A stretch of 64,000 nucleotides of DNA from Ancylothrix sp. D3o (GTDB lineage: Bacteria > Cyanobacteriota > Cyanobacteriia > Cyanobacteriales > Oscillatoriaceae): the NCBI RefSeq assembly GCF_025370775.1, contig NZ_JAMXEX010000002.1:124001-188000 (forward strand). Reading direction: 5' to 3'. The notes below the pieces were generated by a model, which saw only the letters and a list, made by a program, of their open reading frames with translations, did no database searches and was not told the origin of the DNA. The position numbers were made by a program, and so were the translations under genes. This document shows, in pieces, positions 1 through 10,295 of the stretch; the first letter of the stretch is position 1; each line of letters opens with the position of its first letter.

Positions 1-2
1 AA

Positions 3-1940
3 TTAGCGGTAGAAGGTAAGCTTGATCCCGTAGTTGGACGCGAAAAAGAAATTGAGCGGATCGTCCAAATATTAGGCCGGCGTACCAAAAACAATCCCGT
101 ATTAATTGGCGAACCTGGTGTTGGTAAAACCGCTATTGCCGAAGGTTTAGCCCAACGAATTGTCAACAAAAACGTACCCGATATTTTAGAAAACAAACAA
201 GTTTTTTCCCTCGATATGGGAGCATTATTGGCCGGGACTCGGTTTCGTGGCGAATTTGAAGAACGCATGAAAAATATCATGCAAGAAATTCGCACCGCCG
301 GCAATATTATCCTCTTTATCGATGAAATTCATACCCTCATTGGTGCCGGTGCAAACGAAGGCGGAATGGATGCAGCCAACATCTTAAAACCGGCCTTATC
401 GAGAGGACAATTCCAATGTTTAGGGGCAACAACCCTCGATGAATACCGCAAACATATCGAGCGAGATGCAGCCCTTGAACGTCGTTTTCAACCCGTAAAA
501 GTTGGCGAGCCAAGTGTAGAAGAAACCATCGAAATTTTATACGGTTTGCGGAAAGCCTACGAGCAACACCACAAACTAAAAATCTCCGATGACGCCCTAG
601 TTTCGGCGGCGCAACTTTCAGATAGATACATCAGTGACAGGTACTTACCAGACAAAGCAATAGACCTCATTGATGAAGCCGGATCTCGCGTGCGCTTCAG
701 CCACACAAAACAATCTCCAGAGCTAAGAGCGCTCAAACAAGAACTGCCAAAAGTCGTAAAAGAAAAAGAAGCAGCCGTGCGCGATCAAGACTTTGAAAAA
801 GCCGGTAAATTGCGAGACAAAGAATTAGAAATTCAGGGCAAAATTTCCACCGCTTCCCAAAACAAACCGCAAACAATTGATGCAACCGTTACCTCAGATG
901 ACATTGCCGAAATTGTAGCAAGTTGGACAGGAGTACCAGTTAGCAAACTCACCGAAACCGAATCAGAAATGCTGCTGCATATCGAAGAAACCTTGCACCA
1001 GCGATTAATCGGACAAGAAGAAGCAGTCAAAGCCGTTTCTCGTGCCATTCGTCGCGCTAGAGTAGGTTTAAAAAATCCCAACCGCCCGATAGCAAGCTTC
1101 CTCTTTTCTGGGCCCACCGGCGTCGGCAAAACCGAACTCACAAAAGCCCTCGCTGCTTATTTCTTCGGCTCAGAAAAAGCCATGATTCGATTAGATATGT
1201 CCGAATACATGGAACGCCATACTGTCTCAAAACTCATCGGTTCTCCCCCCGGATATGTTGGTTTTGATGAAGGCGGACAACTAACAGAAGCCGTGCGCCG
1301 TCGGCCATACACTGTCGTGCTATTTGATGAAATCGAAAAAGCACATCCCGACGTTTTCAATATGCTTTTGCAACTGCTTGAAGATGGCCGGTTAACGGAC
1401 GCAAAAGGCCGCACGGTTAGCTTCAAAAATACCCTAATTATCCTCACATCCAACATCGGATCACAAGTCATTTCTAAAGGCGGAAATAGCTTCGGATTTG
1501 ACCTGACCGACAACCAAGCCGAAGCACAATATCAGCGAATTTGTACCCTCGTCAATGACGAACTTAAGCGCGTTTTCCGACCAGAATTTTTAAACCGGCT
1601 TGATGAAACTATCGTCTTCCGTCCGCTGACAAAAGACGAAGTAAAAGATATCTCAGAAATCATGCTTCGAGAAGTCTTTAGCCGCCTCACCGAACAGGGA
1701 ATTACACCTCAAGTAACAGAACGATTCAAAGAGCGTTTAATTCAAGAAGGTTTTGACCCTGCTTATGGTGCCCGTCCGCTGCGTCGCGCTATCATGCGAT
1801 TGTTAGAAGATGTGCTCGCAGAAGCTATTTTAGCCGGCCATATTAAAGACGGTGATTCTGTGTTGGTAGATGTCGATGAAACCGGCAATGCAAAAGTTGT
1901 ACCGATTGTTGAAAAAGTGCCTGAATTAGCACTTAGATAA
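3..1940 (+). CDS. clpC: ATP-dependent Clp protease ATP-binding subunit ClpC (5' truncated)
   Basis: Hsp100 AAA+ unfoldase that feeds substrates to the ClpP peptidase in the cytoplasm. The reading frame is open from base 3, so the N-terminal Clp repeats and the start lie upstream of the window; about 645 residues remain of a family of roughly 820. The first AAA+ module has Walker A GEPGVGKT (nt 108-131) and Walker B LFIDEIH. A UVR-type helical stretch ([14 protein letters not shown], nt about 785-830) separates the modules, which is the mark of ClpC rather than ClpB or ClpA. The second module has Walker A GPTGVGKT (nt about 1111-1134), Walker [10 protein letters not shown], and a C-terminal small domain with the GARPLRRAI sensor-2 motif. 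No frameshift is seen. A strong terminator follows directly. Confidence 0.96.
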   Translation, partial: LAVEGKLDPVVGREKEIERIVQILGRRTKNNPVLIGEPGVGKTAIAEGLAQRIVNKNVPDILENKQVFSLDMGALLAGTRFRGEFEERMKNIMQEIRTAGNIILFIDEIHTLIGAGANEGGMDAANILKPALSRGQFQCLGATTLDEYRKHIERDAALERRFQPVKVGEPSVEETIEILYGLRKAYEQHHKLKISDDALVSAAQLSDRYISDRYLPDKAIDLIDEAGSRVRFSHTKQSPELRALKQELPKVVKEKEAAVRDQDFEKAGKLRDKELEIQGKISTASQNKPQTIDATVTSDDIAEIVASWTGVPVSKLTETESEMLLHIEETLHQRLIGQEEAVKAVSRAIRRARVGLKNPNRPIASFLFSGPTGVGKTELTKALAAYFFGSEKAMIRLDMSEYMERHTVSKLIGSPPGYVGFDEGGQLTEAVRRRPYTVVLFDEIEKAHPDVFNMLLQLLEDGRLTDAKGRTVSFKNTLIILTSNIGSQVISKGGNSFGFDLTDNQAEAQYQRICTLVNDELKRVFRPEFLNRLDETIVFRPLTKDEVKDISEIMLREVFSRLTEQGITPQVTERFKERLIQEGFDPAYGARPLRRAIMRLLEDVLAEAILAGHIKDGDSVLVDVDETGNAKVVPIVEKVPELALR

Positions 1941-1946
1941 AAGAGG

Positions 1947-1982
1947 AGGTTGGGTTAATTTGAGAAACCCAACCTTTTTTTT
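1947..1982 (+). terminator. Rho-independent terminator of clpC
   Basis: A perfect 10-bp stem (AGGTTGGGTT, 1947-1956, with AACCCAACCT, 1966-1975) and a 9-nt loop are followed by a run of T. It starts seven bases after the clpC stop codon. Confidence 0.9.
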
Positions 1983-2013
1983 AACCGCATCCTATAGCAG
2001 ATGGACGCAGATG
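1983..2013. repeat. Dispersed GCAGATGGACGCAGAT repeat, copy 1
   Basis: The stretch AACCGCA...GCAGATGGACGCAGATG belongs to a short imperfect repeat family. It recurs at 39845-39874 and, more degenerate, at 43316-43370 and 19929-19960. All copies are intergenic. No ORF or transposase is associated. Confidence 0.6.
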
Positions 2014-2086
2014 TAGAGACGTTCTGGCATAACTTTTTTTAAACCGGATAGCGTATGAAATATTTCCCCCAAACTGAGTTAAAAAA

Positions 2087-3259
2087 ATGGCTTCAATTTG
2101 GATAGGTAATGCACTTTCTTTTTACGCTTTTATAGCAATTGCGCTGGCGGAATCAGGATTAGGGGTGGTTCTGCCATCAATTCAAAACACTTATCAGCTT
2201 AATCCTGCAACAGTATCCCTACTTTTTCTTTCCCAGATGTCAGGGTATATAGCCGCAGCTTTGGGTAGCAGCCTACTCGTCAGCAAATTTGGTCTTGCCA
2301 AAACTCTCTTACTTGGTGCTATCAGCTTAACGAGTTCTTTATTTATATATGCCATAACTTCGTCCTGGTTAGTTATGGTTCTCACCGGCACATTGTTAGG
2401 TTTAGGAATTGGCTTAATTGATGCCGGTGTCAATACTTACGTTGCCAGCGACCAAACCAACGCCAGCATCACCGGCTTTTTGCACGCCTTCTATGGCATT
2501 GGGGCGGTTTTAGGGCCAGTTATTGCCACAACCATACTCTCAGAAACCGGCAATTGGCGGACAGTTTATTTAGTATTTGTGGCCTTGACCGGCTTACTTG
2601 TCCTGGCGATGCTGTGGGCAACCTCACATTATCCACCCATGAGCCGACTTGTGAGAGAGTCTAGCGCCAATGCTTTGCGCCATGTACAAATAGCTCTCAC
2701 ATCAAAAACAGTAATTTTAGTCGCTATATTATCATTTGTGACCGTCGGCTTAGAAGCCTCTGTAAACAATTGGGCCTACAGCGTCGAAAATATCAGCCGG
2801 GGGATACCCGCAGTCTTGGCCGGCTACAGCATCAGCGCTTATTGGGCCGGCATGACTCTCGGACGCCTAGGCATGGGTTCGGCTGTCCGGCGGCTGGGCG
2901 CAATTCCCACCCTCAACGCTTCCTTAGCTTTATTACTGAGTAGCTTGGTTGTTTGGTGGTTATTTCCTTTTCAATTGTGGAGTTTACTTTTTATTGGATT
3001 AGGAGGAGGGGCAATTTTTCCCCTAACAATTTGGCTAATGCCCCAGCGTGTAAACTCTAATTTAGTACCAGCAGCCATCAGCTTTTTAACAAGTGCCGCA
3101 AGCTTAGGAGCATCTGGAATTCCAACACTTTTAGGATGGGCTGCCGGTGTAGTAAATTTAGCAATTATTCCGCCTTTAATGGTAGTAATTGCTATTTTAA
3201 TGGTCGTTATTCAGCACTTGTTAAACAGAAACAGTCCACCCCCTACAACCCTATCCTAA
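2087..3259 (+). CDS. Major facilitator superfamily transporter
   Basis: A 390-residue integral membrane protein whose hydrophobic profile fits about 12 membrane segments, the usual MFS size. The N-terminal half contains LLGLGIGLIDAGVNTYV and then FLHAFYGIGAVLGP, a pattern common in the FucP/YbjJ-like branch of sugar and drug permeases. The substrate cannot be read from the sequence. The ATG at 2087 is preceded only by an A-rich stretch with no clear Shine-Dalgarno. The gene is convergent with the GH15-like gene, leaving 23 bp between stop codons and no obvious terminator. Family is confident; substrate is unknown. Confidence 0.85.
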   Translation: MASIWIGNALSFYAFIAIALAESGLGVVLPSIQNTYQLNPATVSLLFLSQMSGYIAAALGSSLLVSKFGLAKTLLLGAISLTSSLFIYAITSSWLVMVLTGTLLGLGIGLIDAGVNTYVASDQTNASITGFLHAFYGIGAVLGPVIATTILSETGNWRTVYLVFVALTGLLVLAMLWATSHYPPMSRLVRESSANALRHVQIALTSKTVILVAILSFVTVGLEASVNNWAYSVENISRGIPAVLAGYSISAYWAGMTLGRLGMGSAVRRLGAIPTLNASLALLLSSLVVWWLFPFQLWSLLFIGLGGGAIFPLTIWLMPQRVNSNLVPAAISFLTSAASLGASGIPTLLGWAAGVVNLAIIPPLMVVIAILMVVIQHLLNRNSPPPTTLS

Positions 3260-3282
3260 TACTTGAGTTACTAAGGTTTTTT

Positions 3283-6200
3283 TCACCCCAACTGAGTTAA
3301 GAAGCGGAAAGCCTTAACAACAAAACTCGCACAAACATAAGGCGAAGTATCATAAAAAGCAGGCCAAGCTAAAGCCTTATCTTCATCATAAAAACTCGCT
3401 CGTTCTGGATGATTTTCTAACCACGCCAAACGCACCGCATGACCAATAATCACATCCAAAACCAGATAATCTTCAACCTGCAAATTAGGGTTGCGAACCG
3501 CTATCGCTGAAAGTTCCATCAACGCCTCAATATTAACCTGCCGGTACTCCGGCGCCTCAATTTTATTCAACAAATGCTCAACTTTCAGGGCAAAATTCTT
3601 TTCATTTTGCGTCATTTCTGAGAGCATTTCCTCGCTTTCTAAACGATTGCGGCGTTCTAATTTATCCCCCACAACCAACCCTTTACAATGTTTCATTAAC
3701 TGCCAAACCGACTCAAAAAAGTCTTCAGGAACTCGTCCCCGTACCCCGTCTAATTGTCGTTGCCGGTGCCAATTGCCGGTCACGAATACCGGGTTATCCA
3801 GCGGTGCAACAACCCAATCAATCTCCTGCTCTTTTTGGTTAATATGCAAAGATTCTTGTTGCTTTAAAAGTTGGTTTACCCCTTCATATCCCACCAATAC
3901 TTGCCGCAGTCGCGTTTTAATTTCAAACGGACTTAAACGCATTAATTGCTCATAAGCCTCATCTTGAGTCACCCCTAACTCTTTAGCAAGTTCACTGGTA
4001 AGCAACAAAATTAAATATCCTACTCGCAAAGTCAGCAACCCATTAAATAATGCCGGTTCTGATTTAATCAGTAATCCCAAATAAATCAAAATTTCCTGAG
4101 TTAACACCCGTTCCCGGATATCCTCACGGCAAAATTGGGAAATTTTTTCCATAAGTTCCGGGTAAGACTTGGGACGAGTAATTAAGGAAGCTTCGCTGTA
4201 AGCTTTGCCAACTGCAATTTGTTTTTGCCGCACTAAAATATCCGTGACAGCATCCGATAAACCAATATCAACTTTATTTAACAACCCCGCCGCGTGGCGT
4301 ACAATTGCCCATTCAATTTTCAGTTTTCCGGGTTCATTTTTCGACTGAGAACTGCCGGCAGCTTTTGCATAAACTTCATCCAATAAATCAGCCACCGTCA
4401 CAGGTTCATTTGGCCCTCCCAGGCCGGTATCAAAGTTTAAACTTTTTAACCGCACTAGCGAATTTAATAACTCGATTTGCTCATAAATATTGTCGGAATT
4501 TCGGAGACTTTTTAGCAACCAAGTCAGATTTTTTTGAAATTCCAGACTAAATTCTTGCGAAGAGTTCAACGGTTTAGTTTTCTCAGGATTATAGGCTAAA
4601 TAATAGCAGCTTGGTAAAGGATCTTTCACCGGCTCACTGGAAAACTCAAACTCATGCAGAAAATCAATTCTCTCACTACCCGAAGTTAGCAACAATTGAT
4701 TCAACCGGCCCAACTTCACCGGCACTGTCCCACAATTTCCACCCTTCAACTCTTGCATCAATTCCAACAACGCATCAAACCCCGATTTTAACATTGCCTC
4801 CGTAATTAAAAGCGTCATCGTAGGCCGGCCCAACTGACACCAATGCTGATAAATATAAGCAATTTCATACTTAATTTGTGACACCAAGAAATGGTAATCA
4901 AGCGTTAAATAAAACTGCTCCAAATCCAAAACAGCCGGCAAAAACACCATTCTTTCTCCCCGAATATTAAACATCCGAGAAGTCGTCAAACTCCGCAACC
5001 GGCGCACCGGCCGGCCCGTTAAACCCAACTTATCATTTCGCCCAATATACCAATAAGCCGCCGAAAGTTCCCAAGCTTGTCTCACTTGAATCGGTTCAAC
5101 TTCTGTCGGAGTCTGAGTTTCAATTCCATAGGCCGCCAATTGGTCTTGCAAAGCCTCATTTTCTGCCAGCAATGCAACTTGAACAACCGGCTGTCGGTGA
5201 CGACCCACACACAAATGCCGGCCCAAAGGATCAACATCCCCAATATCAATTAACCCCTCATCAATCATCTGACCCAAAAAATACAAACTCTGCGCCCAAA
5301 CCAAAGGGATATTTTCATTCGGCAACCGTTTTTGACTTTGAGGATTTAACTTTTCTGCCTCTATATTTTCCCCTGGCACATAATACAACTCTGGCAGCAA
5401 ACCAAACCCATCACGCTCAACCACCAAAGACTGCAAACGGCTTTTATACTCCTCAACCTGCTTACCATCACGGCGAAACAACCCATCTAAAAGCAAATAA
5501 GTCAAAAACAACGGCCACTCACACTCAATATGCTCAAACTGTCTCAACTCCCAAGGCTCATAATGCAAGCGATGAGGATCTTCTAAAATTGTTTGATGAC
5601 CATCTCGCAAAAACCGCTTACACCCATAATTTCCCAACAACTTACTAACAATTTCTCCCCGCGTCCGTTCCACCACATCGGCATTTTCCACCGCAAAAGC
5701 CGGAAAACCAATCACACTCAACAAAGCCGCATCAATCTCCTTAGAAAGAGACTCCCTTGGCAACAAAGATTCTAACGTCATTCGAGCGCGGGCAATTTCG
5801 TCTGGTAACACATGAATCACCGAAGCCTGCGACCCCCGCACCCCAAACAAATTAACCCCATTAATCGCCTCCAGAGCCGCCTTAGCCATGCCAATTGAAC
5901 TCGCATTCAACTCCGCATTTCCCTTATTAGTTTTATTCCCCCTCTCCCAAATCCCATAATCAGGAGTGCGGTAAGCACGGCCAATATAATAAACCAAATT
6001 TTGAATAAAATTAACCTCATCCAAACTATAAACAATATGCAAACCAGAAGCCGTCATCTGTGCCAACATCAGCACATAAAGCGAAGTAGCATCTAACTGT
6101 AAATGCCCCCACTCATCGTCCCCCACCACCACATCACCACTCGCCGTATTGTATTTAGCGTGCAAACAATCTAACAAAGACTGCGTATCTTTAAACCGCT

Positions 6201-6522
6201 CAACTTTATCCGATTGACGCATCATACAAAACAGCACACCACGCATCAACTTAATAACACTATGTTCAAGTTCAAACGTCCGCCCCGTACAATCATCAAT
6301 TTTGCGATACGCCAACGCCAAACCCCAAACCGCCAAAATACTGTACACATTATCTCGCACCCAAGCATCCGTATAATCCCCATGAGCATTAACCGCCGTA
6401 GAAGCCGGCAACAAACCCGTAATCGGATTTTGGCGTTTAATAATCGTCGCCTCTATTTGGCGATAATAATCTTCCAAACGAGCTTGAAATTGAACAGCAG
6501 AAATAGGCATCTTTTTTACCAA
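3283..6522 (-). CDS. GH15-related / phosphorylase kinase alpha-like protein
   Basis: A 1079-residue soluble protein. The first 250 residues have the (alpha/alpha)6 glucoamylase-like signature of GH15 and of eukaryotic phosphorylase b kinase regulatory subunits: TGLLPAS, DAWVRDNVYSI, DEWGHLQLDATSLY and YRTPDYGIWERG. These are the residues that line the glucan site in GH15. The rest is long and mostly helical, matching the extended architecture of PHK alpha/beta rather than a roughly 600-residue bacterial glucoamylase. There is no signal peptide, so it should be cytosolic and may act on glycogen or bind it. A second Met five codons in (position 6510) is an alternative start. A hairpin lies about 50 bp upstream. 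Catalytic activity is not certain from sequence. Confidence 0.85.
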   Translation of the reverse strand: MVKKMPISAVQFQARLEDYYRQIEATIIKRQNPITGLLPASTAVNAHGDYTDAWVRDNVYSILAVWGLALAYRKIDDCTGRTFELEHSVIKLMRGVLFCMMRQSDKVERFKDTQSLLDCLHAKYNTASGDVVVGDDEWGHLQLDATSLYVLMLAQMTASGLHIVYSLDEVNFIQNLVYYIGRAYRTPDYGIWERGNKTNKGNAELNASSIGMAKAALEAINGVNLFGVRGSQASVIHVLPDEIARARMTLESLLPRESLSKEIDAALLSVIGFPAFAVENADVVERTRGEIVSKLLGNYGCKRFLRDGHQTILEDPHRLHYEPWELRQFEHIECEWPLFLTYLLLDGLFRRDGKQVEEYKSRLQSLVVERDGFGLLPELYYVPGENIEAEKLNPQSQKRLPNENIPLVWAQSLYFLGQMIDEGLIDIGDVDPLGRHLCVGRHRQPVVQVALLAENEALQDQLAAYGIETQTPTEVEPIQVRQAWELSAAYWYIGRNDKLGLTGRPVRRLRSLTTSRMFNIRGERMVFLPAVLDLEQFYLTLDYHFLVSQIKYEIAYIYQHWCQLGRPTMTLLITEAMLKSGFDALLELMQELKGGNCGTVPVKLGRLNQLLLTSGSERIDFLHEFEFSSEPVKDPLPSCYYLAYNPEKTKPLNSSQEFSLEFQKNLTWLLKSLRNSDNIYEQIELLNSLVRLKSLNFDTGLGGPNEPVTVADLLDEVYAKAAGSSQSKNEPGKLKIEWAIVRHAAGLLNKVDIGLSDAVTDILVRQKQIAVGKAYSEASLITRPKSYPELMEKISQFCREDIRERVLTQEILIYLGLLIKSEPALFNGLLTLRVGYLILLLTSELAKELGVTQDEAYEQLMRLSPFEIKTRLRQVLVGYEGVNQLLKQQESLHINQKEQEIDWVVAPLDNPVFVTGNWHRQRQLDGVRGRVPEDFFESVWQLMKHCKGLVVGDKLERRNRLESEEMLSEMTQNEKNFALKVEHLLNKIEAPEYRQVNIEALMELSAIAVRNPNLQVEDYLVLDVIIGHAVRLAWLENHPERASFYDEDKALAWPAFYDTSPYVCASFVVKAFRFLTQLG

Positions 6523-6570
6523 AAACTTCCGGTTATTTTTAACAAAGACAAGAAAGCAGCTTTTACACTT

Positions 6571-6610
6571 TTAGCAAACTCAAGCCTCAATGCTTGAGAG
6601 CGTTTGCTAA
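6571..6610 (-). promoter_or_regulatory. Long hairpin in the leader of the GH15-like gene
   Basis: Two stacked stems: TTAGCAAA (6571-6578) pairs with TTTGCTAA (6603-6610), and CTCAAGC (6579-6585) with GCTTGAG (6592-6598), with a 6-nt loop. It begins 49 bp upstream of the start at 6522. No poly-T follows on either strand. It could be an RNA leader element or an operator. The rest of 6523-6947 is AT-rich with no gene seen; AAAACC-type short repeats lie near 6895-6935. Confidence 0.5.
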
Positions 6611-6947
6611 CCGCCAGCAAAAAACTTAAACTTATGAGCGGCAAAACAAAGCCAATCATCAGAGGATTTAGCCCTTTTTTAAACCTTAGACAAAACTCAA
6701 ACTTTTTTATGCTTACTTTTATACAACTGACAAAGAAATAGTAAAGATTAAGATTATATTAAGACCGGCCTCATGTCAAGACAACCGGCCCAAAAAAAAT
6801 TTCCGCCAGAGAGGCAGTAAAAATACGGCTCAAATAGACCATTGCAGAAGAACCCAAAACAACGATAATAAATTGGGAAAGCCCAAAACACAGCCGGGGC
6901 ATCCTCAAAAACCAAAAACCAAAAACCAAAAGCGTGTGAGACAAGAT

Positions 6948-7697
6948 ATGCAATTAGAGGCAGCCAAAAAATTCAAAGTATTAGGGCAACCAGTACACCT
7001 ATTACAAGACTACCCAACCTGGTTAATACAACGCTTGCAACAAGGCAAAGGCAGCCACGTCGTCACCCTCAACGCGGAAATGACAATGCAAGCAAAAGAA
7101 AACCCAGACCTAGCAGCAGCAATCAACCAAGCAGAACTCGTCATTCCCGACGGTGCCGGAGTAGTTATCTACCTTCAAATGTACAAACAAAAAGTACAGC
7201 GATGCCCCGGCATAGAACTAGCCGAAGCCCTCCTCAAACAAGCAGAGCAACTCGGAGAAAAATGCCCGGTATATTTTTATGGAGGAGCCCCCGGAATCGC
7301 CCAAACAGCCGCCCAATATTGGCATCAAAAAACCCCCAATTTAAAAATAGCAGGAATCACCGACGGCTACATTAACCCCGACCAACAAAAACAACTTTGC
7401 CAAACCCTAAAAACCATCGAACCCAAAATAATATTAGTCGGCTTAGGAGTACCCCGCCAAGAACTTTGGATCACCCAAAACCGGCACCATTGCCCAAACG
7501 CAATATGGATAGGAATAGGCGGAAGCTTCGACATTTGGGCCGGCATCAAAAATCGAGCCCCCTACTGGATGCAAAAACTACACCTAGAATGGCTATATCG
7601 CCTCTATCAAGAACCCTGGAGATGGCGAAGAATGTTAGCCCTACCCCATTTTGCTTTGATTGCCCTCCTCTCCCTAAAAACCCAAACCCAAAAATAA
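6948..7697 (+). CDS. WecG/TagA/CpsF-family glycosyltransferase
   Basis: This GT26 family transfers an N-acetylmannosamine-type sugar (ManNAc or ManNAcA) from a UDP donor to a lipid-linked acceptor during cell-surface polysaccharide or teichoic acid synthesis. Family landmarks are VVTLNAEM (residues 38-45), IPDGAGVV, the R-x-PG-x-E/L segment (QRCPGIELAEALL), VYFYGGAPGIA, and ILVGLGVPRQELWI followed by IGIGGSFDIWAG. At 250 residues it is family-length. An upstream in-frame ATG at 6873 would add 25 Lys/Pro/Gln-rich residues from an AAAACC-type repeat, so I prefer the ATG at 6948, where family similarity begins. Neither start has a good ribosome site. It stands alone, without other polysaccharide genes in view. 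Confidence 0.88.
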   Translation: MQLEAAKKFKVLGQPVHLLQDYPTWLIQRLQQGKGSHVVTLNAEMTMQAKENPDLAAAINQAELVIPDGAGVVIYLQMYKQKVQRCPGIELAEALLKQAEQLGEKCPVYFYGGAPGIAQTAAQYWHQKTPNLKIAGITDGYINPDQQKQLCQTLKTIEPKIILVGLGVPRQELWITQNRHHCPNAIWIGIGGSFDIWAGIKNRAPYWMQKLHLEWLYRLYQEPWRWRRMLALPHFALIALLSLKTQTQK

Positions 7698-7755
7698 AAA
7701 AACCCAGAAATTTCCCGACACCCCTACAACCTCTGCCTTAACCAAAAACCCCCCA

Positions 7756-9837
7756 TCAAACCAACTGCCCCCTAGCCCCCTGCTGATCCTTAATTCGCTC
7801 CAAACTCCCCGTAGGAATAGAAGCAATCAACTGGCGAGTATAATCCTTCTTTGGCTCCCGATAAAGTCGCTCCGAACTATCTATCTCCTCAATTTTCCCC
7901 TTATTCATAACAATAATGCGGTCACTCATAAACTTAACCACACTCAAATCATGGGAAATAAAAATATAAGTCAAACCAAACTCACCTTGCAACTCCTTCA
8001 ACAAATTTAAAACCTGAGCCTGCACCGAAACATCCAGAGCAGAAACCGACTCATCACAAATAATAAACTTTGGATTTAAAGCCAAAGCACGAGCAATACA
8101 AACCCGCTGACGTTGACCCCCAGAAAACTCATGGGGAAGTCTCCGCATCCAGTCCGCATTTAGCCCCACCCGTTCCAACAAATAAGCAGCCCTTTCACGT
8201 TGCGCCTGGGAATTTTTTCCCACCGAATGAATTTTTAGAGGCTCCATAATCGCCTCCCCAATCGTCATCCGGGGATTAAGAGAACCATAAGGATCTTGAA
8301 AAATAATTTGCATTTCCCGACGCAGCCGGCGGAGTTTTTCTCCGACAATTTTTGTAATATTTTCTCCCTCAAAATAAATCCCCCCACTCATCGGTTCAAT
8401 CAAGCGAATCATCGTCCGAGCCAAAGTTGTTTTGCCGCATCCAGATTCCCCAACCAACCCCAAAGTTTCACCCGGATAAACTTCAAAAGAAACCCCATTT
8501 ACAGCCATCGAATAACGTTTAGTTTCCCCAAACATACCCCGCACCGGAAAACCTACTTTTAGCTCGTCTACTTTCAGCAGAGGTTGTTGTTTCTGAAGTT
8601 GTTGTAAACGTTCTGCCATTTCTGCTTCGCTCACTTCCGCAGAAAGGGTATTTGAATGCACAGAAAGTTTATTCGTACCCTCACTCACCGGCAACGAAGA
8701 ACCACCCTCACCCACAATATCCGCCACCGGCCCAGAAACCTCACCCATTCCCGCCATCAAACTACCATCAAGATCCAGTTGAGGTTGGGAAGCCACAACC
8801 GCCGTCGGAGAATTTTGCGATTGGGAAGCAATACTTTTTTCTAAAATCTCCATTTGTCCAGCCTCATTTTTCACAGTTTCCATATAATCAGAAACCGTCG
8901 GTAAATAACGCAAACGGCGATTTAATTGAGGCCGGCAAGATAATAAACCTTTAGTATAGGGATGTTGCGGATTAGAAAAAATTTCCCAAACCGAATTATA
9001 TTCAACAATTTTGCCTTGATACATCACAGCAACCCAATCAGCAATTTCTGCAATCACCCCCAAATCGTGGGTAATAAACATCATCGTCATTTCCCGGCGG
9101 TCGCGTAAATCTCTCAGCAAACTTAAAATTGTTGCTTGCACCGTAACATCTAAAGCCGTCGTTGGTTCATCAGCAATTAATAAAGACGGGTTACAAGAAA
9201 TTGCCATAGCAATCATCACCCGTTGAATTTGACCCCCAGATAATTGATGAGGGTAACGATTAAGAATCGCTTCCTTTTGCTCATTAATACTCTGCAAAAT
9301 TTGCCGCTCATTGCGCCAAGATTTATGAGTTTCCAGAAAACGCTGTTGCAGTTCTTCATCACTAGGCAAAAGTTTTACCTCTTGCAGCAAAGCCATTGCT
9401 TGTCGTTTAGCTTGGATCTGCGAAACATTTTGATGCCGACAAATTGCTTCAGTAAGTTGAAAACCAACCGTATAAACAGGATTAAGCGAACTCATCGGCT
9501 CTTGAAAAATCATCGCCATTTGTCCGCCTCGGTACTGCTGAATTTTTTGGGCCGGTAAGTCCAACAAATTCACCGCCGGCATCGAGGAAGATCCTGGGGT
9601 AGAGCCCCTAAACCAAATTTCCCCACCGACAATTTTTCCAGGCGGGTTAGGAACCAAACCCATAACAGCAAGAGAAGTCACAGACTTGCCAGATCCCGAC
9701 TCTCCTACAATGCCCAACGTTTGACCGCGTTTAATTTCAAAAGAAATGCCATCAACGGCTGTGATTTGTTTCCAGTCGGTTTGGAATTCAACTTGTAGGT
9801 TACGAACACTTAAAATAGTTTCGGTCATGTCTGGCAA
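7756..9837 (-). CDS. Fused two-ATPase (DppD-DppF-like) peptide/nickel-type ABC transporter ATP-binding protein
   Basis: A 693-residue cytoplasmic protein with two complete ABC domains joined by a roughly 95-residue variable linker. Domain 1 has Walker A GESGSGKS (residues 45-52), signature LSGGQIQR and Walker B LLIADEPTTALD. Domain 2 has Walker A GESGCGKT (about residue 460), signature FSGGQRQR and Walker B FIICDESVSALD. Each domain carries the oligopeptide-type C-terminal segment (QHPYTKGLL; KKDYTRQLI). It therefore equals DppD plus DppF, or GsiA, in one chain and would energise import of peptides, glutathione or similar solutes. No permease or binding-protein gene is adjacent, so the partners must be elsewhere. 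A second Met at codon 4 (position 9828) is also possible. Confidence 0.93.
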   Translation of the reverse strand: MPDMTETILSVRNLQVEFQTDWKQITAVDGISFEIKRGQTLGIVGESGSGKSVTSLAVMGLVPNPPGKIVGGEIWFRGSTPGSSSMPAVNLLDLPAQKIQQYRGGQMAMIFQEPMSSLNPVYTVGFQLTEAICRHQNVSQIQAKRQAMALLQEVKLLPSDEELQQRFLETHKSWRNERQILQSINEQKEAILNRYPHQLSGGQIQRVMIAMAISCNPSLLIADEPTTALDVTVQATILSLLRDLRDRREMTMMFITHDLGVIAEIADWVAVMYQGKIVEYNSVWEIFSNPQHPYTKGLLSCRPQLNRRLRYLPTVSDYMETVKNEAGQMEILEKSIASQSQNSPTAVVASQPQLDLDGSLMAGMGEVSGPVADIVGEGGSSLPVSEGTNKLSVHSNTLSAEVSEAEMAERLQQLQKQQPLLKVDELKVGFPVRGMFGETKRYSMAVNGVSFEVYPGETLGLVGESGCGKTTLARTMIRLIEPMSGGIYFEGENITKIVGEKLRRLRREMQIIFQDPYGSLNPRMTIGEAIMEPLKIHSVGKNSQAQRERAAYLLERVGLNADWMRRLPHEFSGGQRQRVCIARALALNPKFIICDESVSALDVSVQAQVLNLLKELQGEFGLTYIFISHDLSVVKFMSDRIIVMNKGKIEEIDSSERLYREPKKDYTRQLIASIPTGSLERIKDQQGARGQLV

Positions 9838-10295
9838 ATAACAACAGGCGGAATATAAGGATTTTAACAGCGCTTTCTGTTATATTGCCCCAAACTCTAC
9901 TACATTTTAGGCAACCATCCGCAGCATAAATCATTGCCAACGCTGCCTACCCCCGGCCCAACACCACACCGGCGCGTCAGTTTCTCATCTCTTGTCATTA
10001 ACAAAATAGTCAAGATTTCTCGACGCTCAACCATCCAAACAAAGTTTTTTAACCTAAAAAACTGTTTTCCCTCCCACAAACACCGCTCACATCGCCCAAC
10101 TCAACGAGATCACCGCATCCTCCACCCCGTCAGAAAAAAGTCCGTCGTGCCATGACAGTTGCACGCCCTGGTTTAAGCTACTATTACAGCAAACGCCAAA
10201 TCAGTCGCCCTAGAAATTCAGAGATTGAAATAAACGAATAACATACTATTCTTTTGTTAGAATACACCTCACCCAGCGCTCTCGTTGTTGTAGCC
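9838..10295. other. Intergenic region between divergent genes, no gene seen
   Basis: This 458-bp stretch separates the minus-strand ABC gene from the next plus-strand gene, so it must hold both promoters. The only open frames are short and Arg/His/Pro-rich, typical of chance frames. A TACTAT-like -10 near 10242 precedes the downstream gene, but no convincing -35 was found. Confidence 0.4.

Noticed and set aside
833-1513. Minus-strand open frames inside clpC
   Set aside because: They are antisense to a clear AAA+ gene, rich in Ser/Arg, without ribosome sites; shadows of the coding strand.
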